DNA of 44,667 nucleotides from NCBI GenBank assembly GCA_020348885.1, contig CP070755.1, positions 2,360,352 through 2,405,018 of the forward strand. Reading direction: 5' to 3'. The notes beneath the pieces were generated by a model. The model had not been told where the DNA came from. It made no database searches and worked only from the letters and a program-made list of their open reading frames with translations. Origin of the DNA: Candidatus Coatesiibacteriota bacterium (GTDB taxonomy: Bacteria > RBG-13-66-14 > B26-G2 > WVWN01 > G020348885). How positions within the stretch are numbered: the first letter of the stretch is position 1; the number at the start of each line of letters is the position of its first letter. The position numbers were made by a program, and so were the translations under genes. Positions 1-8,799 of this stretch are shown one piece after another.

Positions 1-218
1 AGTATATATTGACCGCGGGCCAAAGGCGGGGGTTCAAAGCTAAGCCTACGGGGCTTGGCTGGGCAAGGCGCGCGTTATCGCCGATTAACGTTGTTTCGAA
101 TCGCGAAAACCGGTGTTGTAACGAAAAAAAGGCCGCTCGATTTGACTTCTGTCGGCTTATGTGCTATCAAATGGCGCGAGGACGATTCTAAAAACGTTCT
201 TCTCCCCAAACCTGGACG

Positions 219-244
219 GCGGCCCGGGAGGGCCGCTGTTCTTT
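219..244 (+). terminator. Rho-independent terminator of something left of the window
   Basis: A perfect 7-bp GC stem (GCGGCCC at 219-225, GGGCCGC at 230-236) with a GGGA loop is followed by TGTTCTTT. It would end a transcript entering from the left edge. Bases 1-218 show no convincing gene; they are probably the 3' end or downstream region of a gene outside the window. Confidence 0.6.
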
Positions 245-327
245 AAATTGCGGCGGCTCGCGCCGGATTAACAACATAACTCTTATATAATCACATATAT
301 ATGCGAACGGGATTCTCCGGTTTTTAC

Positions 328-356
328 TGGACATCAGATCCGTTTTGATGTATAAT
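328..356 (+). promoter_or_regulatory. Sigma-70-type promoter for gyrB
   Basis: TGGACA (328-333) and TATAAT (351-356) are separated by exactly 17 bp. This matches the consensus in 11 of 12 positions. Transcription would start near 363, giving a leader of about 50 nt before the gyrB ATG at 415. Confidence 0.75.
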
Positions 357-375
357 ATAGTGAATATAGGATTAG

Positions 376-2466
<2,091 letters not shown>

Positions 2467-2528
2467 CGCTGGAACCACGCCGATAAACATTGAAAAATCG
2501 AAGTTTAACGCCGATTTACGAACGCCGT

Positions 2529-2552
2529 CGCTATAATATAGCGCCGGTTTTT
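2529..2552 (+). terminator. Possible weak terminator after gyrB
   Basis: CGCTAT-AAT-ATAGCG (2529-2543) is a perfect 6-bp inverted repeat followed by CCGG and five T residues. The stem is AT-rich with a 3-nt loop, so it is a weak candidate. The same bases contain TATAAT, but no good -35 box was seen. Confidence 0.35.
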
Positions 2553-2598
2553 CGTATCTGGTGGCTGTCGCGAGACCACCGAACCCGATGACAACCAC

Positions 2599-2624
2599 AA
2601 AAAAAGCCCCTCTCGCGAGGGGCT
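2599..2624 (-). terminator. Rho-independent terminator of the cold-shock gene
   Basis: Perfect 8-bp stem AGCCCCTC / GAGGGGCT (2605-2612 and 2617-2624) with a 4-nt loop. Read on the minus strand, it is followed by seven T residues, 18 bp after the cold-shock stop codon. It may also slow read-through from gyrB, although the T tract on the plus strand is short. Confidence 0.85.
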
Positions 2625-2642
2625 TTCGGGTTTAACGAGGTT

Positions 2643-2882
2643 CTACTCGGTTTCTTCTTCGGGTTCTTCGGCTTCGGTTGCTCCGCCTCTTTTGACGTTG
2701 ACCGCTTGAGGTCCCTTTTCGCCCTCGGCGATTTCGAACTCCACCAGTTCACCTTCCGCGAGGGTTTTGAAACCCTCGCCTTCTATGGCGGTGTGATGGA
2801 CGAATACGTCGTCGGCGCCTTCTACCTCAATAAAACCGTACCCCTTCGAGTCGTTAAACCATTTGACTCTTCCCTGTACCAT
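2643..2882 (-). CDS. Cold-shock domain protein (CspA family)
   Basis: This is a small single-stranded nucleic-acid-binding protein that acts as an RNA chaperone. Residues 1-66 form one OB-fold cold-shock domain with both RNP motifs visible: KGYGFI (RNP1) and DVFVHHTAI (RNP2, with the VFVHH core). A tail rich in Glu (about residues 68-79) follows, which is unusual for minimal Csp proteins of about 67 aa. The gene is a single transcription unit with a strong terminator immediately downstream. The best upstream promoter lies about 240 bp before the ATG, implying a long 5' leader as in several cold-inducible csp genes. No strong Shine-Dalgarno is visible. Confidence 0.92.
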   Translation of the reverse strand: MVQGRVKWFNDSKGYGFIEVEGADDVFVHHTAIEGEGFKTLAEGELVEFEIAEGEKGPQAVNVKRGGATEAEEPEEETE

Positions 2883-3129
2883 AAAGCTATACCGCCCGCC
2901 GCTCGGCGAATCGTGCGAACATTTCGGCCGATACCATTGGATGCGGTCAAAGACGCTAACAGATAAGCCGATACTACATACTGTACCCCGAACTCACGGC
3001 GGCCGCGCCGCTTGCGGTCAACGTACCTGATTAACGAACGTCGGGGACGTAACAACCGGCTTAACGCGTCTTCCGGGCGGTTACTTTCACCTCCAACAAA
3101 ACTCCGGTACCCGACCGCTTATTGCGGAT

Positions 3130-3158
3130 ATTGTATCAATCTTTAATCCGGAAATCAA
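3130..3158 (-). promoter_or_regulatory. Promoter for the cold-shock gene, far upstream
   Basis: On the minus strand TTGATT (3153-3158) and TACAAT (3130-3135) are separated by 17 bp. Transcription would start near 3123, leaving a leader of about 240 nt before the Csp start at 2882. The rest of the 2883-3448 interval (about 290 bp towards the kinase gene) holds no gene that I can support. Confidence 0.6.
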
Positions 3159-3448
3159 GTTATATTTAAGGTTTAAAACGTAGGCTGTCCAATGGACGTT
3201 AAAGAGTTGGAAAAGGGTTAAAAAGAAACGACCGAAGAAGCCGAGGGTTGCGGGCTACCGGTTTGATAAACAACGGTACTTAGGCGGCTCTTTCGCCGAC
3301 GTTATCGTACTACCACCGTTCCCAATACACCGTCGCGCCGTTATACCTTGTTCTATTCCTCGGTTCCGATTGCGTGGGTACTTTAACCGGGGGAAACCAC
3401 GTCGTTAACCTGCACGTTTCGTATTTCTATCTTCGCGATATCCCTTCA

Positions 3449-4387
3449 TTAATCGACGATTCTTTCATAGGAATCGATGATTCTTTCCCAGGCGGGCGAC
3501 GTCGACGTTTCTACGAGGCCGGCCAATTCCTTAAGCCTGAAGTCGACCCCCGGCTCGTAATCGTTTTCAATTGCCCACAGAATACGGCCTATCGTGTGGC
3601 ATTCATGATAGAAGTGGAGCCTTTCAAGTAGAGACCGGCGATTACCGTCGTAATAGTATTCAAGGAAGATATCCATGAAATCCACGCCGAAGTCGTCGTA
3701 GAGGTACATCAGATCCTCGATGCCGTCGCCTATAATCATGTCCGAAAAATCGATGATGCCGGTTATCTCCCTTCGTTCGGGGTCGAACAGAATATGCTCG
3801 GCGGATAAGTCGTCGTGCATGAGTACCGGCGAGAAATCGGGTTCGGTGTTCTCGTCGAATATCTTTTCTATATAATCGCGAACCCTTTGATCGACCAAAG
3901 GGTAAATAAGTTCGCGGCTTTTCTCCAGGTGGCGGCGGTTTTCTTTTCCGTAGTCGCGTTCCTCGATTTCTGCCTGCCGGGCTTTCTCGATATTAAACGA
4001 ATGCAACTGCTGGAGAAATTGACTAATGGTCTCGGCGAAGCGACGTTGGTCATTCGGCGCCGAGTCGAAGAAACGTTCAGCCGATATAGGAATTCCCGGT
4101 ATCTTGGGGTAACAAATAAAAGTATAGCCCTCATCACCGTACCGACCGGAGCGCGATATGTCCGGGATGGGGATATCGATCGGTTTGACAAAATGGGGGA
4201 GGAGGTTCGCTTCGCGAGACAGGAACTCCGAGCCTTCGGGGTTGAGGGCGAAAAGAATCATCAACTCGTCGTTGACGGCGTATGCGCGCGCGAAATCGCC
4301 TTCACCGATAAACTCGATGGTCTCGACTTCCAGTTCGGGATAGGCGCGGGCAAGGTCTTGTTTCGCTTTATCCAGATTCGCGTTCAC
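3449..4387 (-). CDS. APH-family (aminoglycoside phosphotransferase-like) kinase
   Basis: 312 aa with the choline/aminoglycoside kinase fold, resembling the APH(2'')-like branch (GYTFICYPKIPGIPI near residues 88-101). The catalytic loop is HDDLSAEHIL (191-200), with Asp193 as the likely base and His198 at the position often occupied by Asn. The Mg-binding motif is IIDFSD (Asp213). At the N-lobe position where relatives have Phe-Pro-Lys this protein reads Phe-Ala-Leu (about residues 46-48), so the nucleotide-binding Lys may be missing. The start is GTG. The C-terminus repeats ERIID-ERIVD, encoded by an imperfect 21-bp tandem repeat at about 3452-3492. The gene is AT-richer than its neighbours and lies 52 bp downstream of a methyltransferase. 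Substrate unknown; no resistance claim is justified. Confidence 0.75.
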   Translation of the reverse strand: MNANLDKAKQDLARAYPELEVETIEFIGEGDFARAYAVNDELMILFALNPEGSEFLSREANLLPHFVKPIDIPIPDISRSGRYGDEGYTFICYPKIPGIPISAERFFDSAPNDQRRFAETISQFLQQLHSFNIEKARQAEIEERDYGKENRRHLEKSRELIYPLVDQRVRDYIEKIFDENTEPDFSPVLMHDDLSAEHILFDPERREITGIIDFSDMIIGDGIEDLMYLYDDFGVDFMDIFLEYYYDGNRRSLLERLHFYHECHTIGRILWAIENDYEPGVDFRLKELAGLVETSTSPAWERIIDSYERIVD

Positions 4388-4439
4388 TTGTATGAGCCTA
4401 ACGCCGAGGGATAGAGACCTTTATACGTTTTACGTTTCT

Positions 4440-5135
4440 TCAAGGTATGTCCTTTAACGTTGGCGTGTTATGGGTGCGGGCGCATAACATGCAATAGTGA
4501 TCTTCGTCCTTGGCTATCTTATGTCGAGACCACCCGGTATCTACCAGAAGGTTTTCTATTGCCTCTGAACTAATGTGAATCCAGGGGAACCATTCACCGT
4601 AGACATCATCGTACTTGTAACGCAGCTTCGTTTCTAAGACACCCGGGGGACCTGTGGCCTTTTCCGGTTCGACCTCCCAGGAATCGAAGATCAATATACC
4701 GTTGTCGGTGCAACAAGTGTGGCACTTCTTTAGTAGTGCTCTAACCCCCGATAGGTTTCCGCCTATCCCGATGGTCCGATTGAGGAGTAAAAGGGTATCG
4801 AATTTACCGAATTTTTCCATGTTATCGTAAGATTCCTCATAAACATTAGGAATGCCTTGCTCTTTGCACAATACAACCACCTCGGCGTCAATATCGAATC
4901 CTGTGACATCATGACCCTTTTGTGTCAGAAACTTCATGATCCGACCGGTTCCGCATCCTATATCCACTATTCTACCCTTAACATATTCGAGCATCTCGGC
5001 TTCACAAGGTTCGGGTCTGTCAGTTAAATAGAATTCCAGGTCAAGCGGGTACTCCTTTGATTGGGTGCATACGTAAAAATCCCCCTTCGATTCTTTACGG
5101 TACAAATCACGCAAAGCTTGACCGAACAAACTCAT
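4440..5135 (-). CDS. Class I SAM-dependent methyltransferase
   Basis: 231 aa. SAM-binding motif I is VDIGCGTGR (57-65), followed by FDID at the end of strand 2, with a later acidic strand FDTLLLLN. This is the Rossmann-type class I methyltransferase fold; the substrate cannot be read from the sequence. The ATG at 5135 has a good AAGGA ribosome site, and that site overlaps the stop codon of the short HIT-like frame just upstream (5147-5260), so translation may be coupled. Base composition is visibly AT-richer than the flanking hypothetical gene and formate ligase. Together with the APH-like gene downstream it looks like an acquired pair. Confidence 0.8.
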   Translation of the reverse strand: MSLFGQALRDLYRKESKGDFYVCTQSKEYPLDLEFYLTDRPEPCEAEMLEYVKGRIVDIGCGTGRIMKFLTQKGHDVTGFDIDAEVVVLCKEQGIPNVYEESYDNMEKFGKFDTLLLLNRTIGIGGNLSGVRALLKKCHTCCTDNGILIFDSWEVEPEKATGPPGVLETKLRYKYDDVYGEWFPWIHISSEAIENLLVDTGWSRHKIAKDEDHYCMLCARTHNTPTLKDIP

Positions 5136-5146
5136 CTTTGCCTTCC

Positions 5147-5260
5147 TTATACCAAGGGGCCGATACAGTACTCTACCACCCAGTGGATCGTTTCGTAAAT
5201 CCTACCTCCGGGCAGGTCACGCTTTCCGTTCGTCAAATCGCAACCCAGGCAATTGCCCAC
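5147..5260 (-). pseudogene. Truncated N-terminus of a HIT-family protein
   Basis: A 37-codon frame starts at GTG 5260, eight bases behind a strong GAGGAGG ribosome site. It encodes C-x2-CD...NG...LPGGRIYETIHWVVEYCIGPL, then stops. From memory, this is the start of bacterial HIT-like (Ap4A-hydrolase-type) proteins, which continue with a glycine, a hydrophobic strand and the HxHxH active site. All of that is missing. The frame ends 11 bp before the methyltransferase start, which suggests the methyltransferase and kinase genes replaced the rest of the gene. Alternatively it is now a leader peptide for the methyltransferase. Confidence 0.55.
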
Positions 5261-5289
5261 GTTTAAACCTCCTCATAACCGACTCGGCC

Positions 5290-6282
5290 TTAGGTGTTCG
5301 CGGACGCCCCGCCCTCCTCTTTCTCGAGGAATTCCCTCCAACCCGAGCGCGTTTCGCCGCTACCCCACTGTACGGCTTTGAGTTGCCCCGCGCGTAGCAA
5401 CGAAGCCAGGAAAGACGCGAGAAACACCTTAACGTCGTCCGTCTTACCCAGGAGTCCGTAGATCTTCGCCCCGATTTCGCCGCCGGGTTTCGTTTTCCCC
5501 GTTACCCAACCCTCTATCGGCGCGAGATACTTCTCGATGGTATCCGCCCGCTCCAGGCCGTCGGTTCCGCGGAGGGGCATCTCGGCGCGCCACTCGCCGG
5601 CGCCTATAGAGGAGAGGATTATGTCGTAACGGCGGAACACCTTGTGGTGGCAGGGATTAAGCCTACCGTCGCCTTCCCCGGCGAGGGCGTTGAGAATCCT
5701 CGCTTCCGGGTCGAGTTTACGTATCTCGGTCTCGAGGGCTTCCGCCGCGGCCTTATGGGCCTTCATCTGGGCGGATTCGGCGTTAGGGTAGCCGGAGAGC
5801 CAGAACTCCAAACAACGCGCGAACCGCTCAGCGTAGAGTTCTTTCAACGGGTCTCGCTCGCCCAGCATGTCCTGTACGCGGCGTTGGGTTTCGCCGTCGG
5901 CGTCGAGTTCCTTAAGGAGTACCTCGTAACTCGCCCGTACCGGCCTGGGAAGCCACATCCGCAGGGCGAGGTAATAGGCCCACACTCTTCGCCACCGCTC
6001 CTCGTCGATCGACGCCATGTGGCCGATGGGAATCGTGGCCGGTTTCTTTTTCCCGATCGCCTCGCACAGCGCCAGGATGCTACGTTCGAGGTTCCAGTTG
6101 CATAATTCGAGCGCTGCGATCTGCTCGATTAGTTCTTTACCCGCTTCGTTTATCGAATCGGCTTTCTCCCACAGGGGCTTCAGCCTGGCGTACTCTTCCG
6201 CAGCTTCCTCGTCGCTTAACGCCGCCCAGCGGTGTCCGGCGAATATTTCCTCTTCCCACCTCTCGCGTGCGGGAGTTTCCAT
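5290..6282 (-). CDS. Hypothetical protein, unrecognised
   Basis: 330 aa from ATG 6282, which has a GGAGG ribosome site 7 bases upstream; a GTG at 6297 is in frame but would lie before that site. The protein is soluble, with no signal peptide or membrane segment. It is mostly predicted helical and rich in Glu, Ala, Arg and Trp (for example ALCEAIGKKK, RRVWAYYLALRMWLPRP). A Cys-His-His cluster (NPCHHKVFRRYD) lies in the C-terminal half. I do not recognise a family. It stands between the HIT remnant and the nitroreductase on the same strand, with about 145 bp separating it from the latter. GC-rich like the local chromosome. Confidence 0.65.
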   Translation of the reverse strand: METPARERWEEEIFAGHRWAALSDEEAAEEYARLKPLWEKADSINEAGKELIEQIAALELCNWNLERSILALCEAIGKKKPATIPIGHMASIDEERWRRVWAYYLALRMWLPRPVRASYEVLLKELDADGETQRRVQDMLGERDPLKELYAERFARCLEFWLSGYPNAESAQMKAHKAAAEALETEIRKLDPEARILNALAGEGDGRLNPCHHKVFRRYDIILSSIGAGEWRAEMPLRGTDGLERADTIEKYLAPIEGWVTGKTKPGGEIGAKIYGLLGKTDDVKVFLASFLASLLRAGQLKAVQWGSGETRSGWREFLEKEEGGASANT

Positions 6283-6426
6283 AATGGCCTCCTCCACTCC
6301 AAGGTTAAACCCGGCCGCGGTACGTTTCGGCTGGCATCGAATCCGGGACCGGCGGTTTTAAAAGTATATTTTTATCTTAGTTGGTTCGTAAATAACGGCA
6401 CTGGGAGTTAAATATTACGTAACGTT

Positions 6427-6912
6427 TTACCACCGCCCCCAATGCACTTTCGCCTTTTCGTACTGGGTGCGCGGCTCCTTCTCCTCGGCCGGGTAGCCGA
6501 CGGGGACCAGGCAGAACGCTCGGTACTTCTCAGGTACGCCCAACAACTCCCGGACGGGGGCGTCGTGCTCATCGCGCAGGCCGACCCAGACGGCGCCCAG
6601 GCCAAGGTTCGCCGCCGCCAGTAGCAGGTTCTCGGTCGCCGCGGCGCAGTCCTGCTCCATCCAACGGTTGCCCCGGTCGCCCAGCACGGCGATGACGACC
6701 GGCGCGTCCGCCGCCATACGGGCACCCTGTTTTAGGCGTGACAGGGCGCGCCTAGTCTCGGCGTCTCGCACGACGATGAACTCCCACGGCCGGGCGTTCC
6801 TGGCGGACGGCGCCGCCATCGCCGCCTTGAGCATCTCGGTTATCAACTCGTCCGATACCGGGTCGGGTCCGTACTTTCGGATGCTGCGGCGTTTGTATAT
6901 GAAGTCGAGCAT
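6427..6912 (-). CDS. Nitroreductase-family flavoprotein
   Basis: 161 aa, short for the family (about 170-220), with an N-terminal RRSIRKY (8-14) for FMN phosphate binding, PSARNARPWEFIVV after it, and AAATENLLLAAANLGLGAVWVGL in the dimer core. These are typical of FMN-dependent NAD(P)H nitroreductases, homodimers that reduce nitro compounds, quinones or flavins. The physiological substrate is unknown. A GGGAGAG ribosome site precedes the ATG. It lies 16 bp downstream of formate-THF ligase on the same strand, so the two are probably co-transcribed. Confidence 0.88.
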   Translation of the reverse strand: MLDFIYKRRSIRKYGPDPVSDELITEMLKAAMAAPSARNARPWEFIVVRDAETRRALSRLKQGARMAADAPVVIAVLGDRGNRWMEQDCAAATENLLLAAANLGLGAVWVGLRDEHDAPVRELLGVPEKYRAFCLVPVGYPAEEKEPRTQYEKAKVHWGRW

Positions 6913-6928
6913 AAGCGTCTCTCCCGGG

Positions 6929-8599
6929 TTAAGTTAACCCTACTATCTTCCCCTCGTCGTCAATATCCAGTTTTTTAGCCGCCGGTTCGGCGGGAAGCCC
7001 GGGCATACGTATGATGTCGCCGGTCAGCGGCACCAGGAACCCGGCCCCCGAGTTGATAATTATATCCCGGACCGTAACGAGGAAATCTTTAGGCCGGCCC
7101 AACAGCTTCGGGTCATCGGAGAGCGACTTCTGGGTCTTGGCGATACAGACCGGCAGGTTCTCGTAGCCGAGTTTCTTTATCATCCGGAGGTCCCGTTTCG
7201 CGTCGCGGGTATAGTCAACCGCCTCGGCGCCGTATATCTTGTTCGCCACGGCGAATATCTTGTCCTCGACTTGGTCGTTCCAGTCGTACATGGGGTTGAA
7301 CGGCCGGTTAACCTGGCAACCGACGTCCCGGACCGTCTCGGCGAACTCGACGGCACCGTCGCCGCCGCGGGCCCAGCCGTCGCAGACGGCGAAGGGGCTG
7401 CCCCTGTCCTCGCAGAAGCGGCGTACAACGTCTATCTCGTCGTCGGTATCGGCGGAGAACTTGTTCAGCGCCACCACCGGCGATTCCTTGAAGGTACCGA
7501 TACTCTCCAGGTGCTTCGCCAGGTTCGGCAGGCCACGCTCGACGGCGGCGGGGTCGGGGTCGGTCAATTCGTCGAGGTTTTTACCACCGTGCATCTTGAG
7601 CGCCCGGATCGTCGCGACCAGTACGACGGCGCAAGGGTCGAGGCCCGCCGAGACGCACTTGATGTCGAAGAACTTTTCGGCTCCGAGGTCGAACCCGAAA
7701 CCGGCCTCGGTGACGCACCAATCCGCCAGCGCCAGGGCCGTCTTGGTCGCTATGACCGAGTTGGTCCCCTGGGCGATGTTCGCGAAGGGCCCCCCGTGGA
7801 CCAGCGCCGGCGTCCCCTCGATGGTCTGCACCAGGTTGGGCTTTATCGCGTCGGCGAGTATCACCGTCATCGCGCCGGCGGCGCCCAGGTCCCTGGCGTA
7901 AACCGGCTCCCGGTCGTAGGTGAACCCAACCAGTATATTGCCGACCCGTTTCTTGAGGTCGTGGAGGCCTTCGGCCAGGCAGAGTATCGCCATGACCTCG
8001 GACGCGGCGGTGATGTCGAAGAACGACTCGTGGGGGACGCCGTCTGTAGGCTTTCCGAGGCCGACGACGATGGCGCGCAGCTCTCGGTCGTTGACGTCGA
8101 GGACCCGGCCCCACTTGACGCGCCGGGGATCGATTAGGGGCTCCTGCCGCCGATAGATGTGGTTGTCCGCCATCGCCGCCAGGAGGTTGTGGGCGGCGCC
8201 CACCGCGTGGATGTCGCCGGTGAAGTGGAGGTTGATATCCTCCATCGGGAGGACCTGGCTGTATCCGCCGCCGGTGGCGCCGCCCTTCATCCCGAGGGCG
8301 GGGCCGAGGCTCGGTTCCCGGAGGGCCAGGCACGTCTTCTCGCCCAACTTGGCGAGGCCCATCGCGAGGCCGATGGACGTAGTCGTCTTACCTTCGCCTG
8401 CGGGCGTGGGCGTCATCGCCGAGACGAGGATTAATCCGCCGCTCAGTTCACCTTTGCGCTTTTCCAGCACGTCCAGGTGGACTTTGGCTTTGTATTTTCC
8501 GTAAAGGTCAATGTCGTCCTCGGTCAGGCCGAGGTCGGCGGCCACGTCGACTATGGGCCGCATCTTTGCCTTCCGCGCTATCTCGAGGTCGGTGGGCAT
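6929..8599 (-). CDS. fhs: Formate-tetrahydrofolate ligase
   Basis: It makes 10-formyl-THF from formate, THF and ATP, the entry step of the methyl branch of the Wood-Ljungdahl pathway and a source of one-carbon units. 556 aa, the full family length. The P-loop is TPAGEGKTTT (65-74), followed by REPSLGPALGMKGGATGGG and FTGDIHAVGAAHNLL, all hallmarks of FTHFS. AAAGGAG lies 6 bases before the ATG. Followed by a nitroreductase gene 16 bp downstream. No other Wood-Ljungdahl gene is in the window, so it could serve acetogenesis, formate use, or purine and Met-tRNA formylation. Confidence 0.97.
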   Translation of the reverse strand: MPTDLEIARKAKMRPIVDVAADLGLTEDDIDLYGKYKAKVHLDVLEKRKGELSGGLILVSAMTPTPAGEGKTTTSIGLAMGLAKLGEKTCLALREPSLGPALGMKGGATGGGYSQVLPMEDINLHFTGDIHAVGAAHNLLAAMADNHIYRRQEPLIDPRRVKWGRVLDVNDRELRAIVVGLGKPTDGVPHESFFDITAASEVMAILCLAEGLHDLKKRVGNILVGFTYDREPVYARDLGAAGAMTVILADAIKPNLVQTIEGTPALVHGGPFANIAQGTNSVIATKTALALADWCVTEAGFGFDLGAEKFFDIKCVSAGLDPCAVVLVATIRALKMHGGKNLDELTDPDPAAVERGLPNLAKHLESIGTFKESPVVALNKFSADTDDEIDVVRRFCEDRGSPFAVCDGWARGGDGAVEFAETVRDVGCQVNRPFNPMYDWNDQVEDKIFAVANKIYGAEAVDYTRDAKRDLRMIKKLGYENLPVCIAKTQKSLSDDPKLLGRPKDFLVTVRDIIINSGAGFLVPLTGDIIRMPGLPAEPAAKKLDIDDEGKIVGLT

Positions 8600-8685
8600 T
8601 GTTGGCTCCTTTGGGGGTAGTTTAGCGCGAAACTATATAGGAGGCAACAAAATACGTGGTTTTGTGTATAGTATATTGGTTGATA

Positions 8686-8714
8686 TTGACATCCATTCTA
8701 AATGGCTATATAAT
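8686..8714 (+). promoter_or_regulatory. Perfect consensus promoter with a palindrome in the spacer
   Basis: TTGACA (8686-8691), a 17-bp spacer and TATAAT (8709-8714): a full 12/12 match. Inside the spacer CCATT-CTA-AATGG (8693-8705) is an inverted repeat that could be an operator. CCATTCTAA recurs at about 8778, in the leader near the ribosome site. Start would be near 8721, about 79 bp before the gene at 8800. Confidence 0.85.
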
Positions 8715-8799
8715 AATGCACAGACCACTGGAACTACACACGTACGGTTTAGGATTATCGTAATAAGTCGTAAATTCCATTCTAATAACCGGAGGGGAA

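Noticed and set aside
1-246. Short open frames at the left edge (for example 55-246)
   Set aside because: They run through a clear terminator hairpin at 219-244, have no ribosome site and no recognisable protein.
3192-3260. Small frame starting ATG 3192
   Set aside because: It stops after nine codons; the following Glu-rich stretch has no start, so no gene was called.
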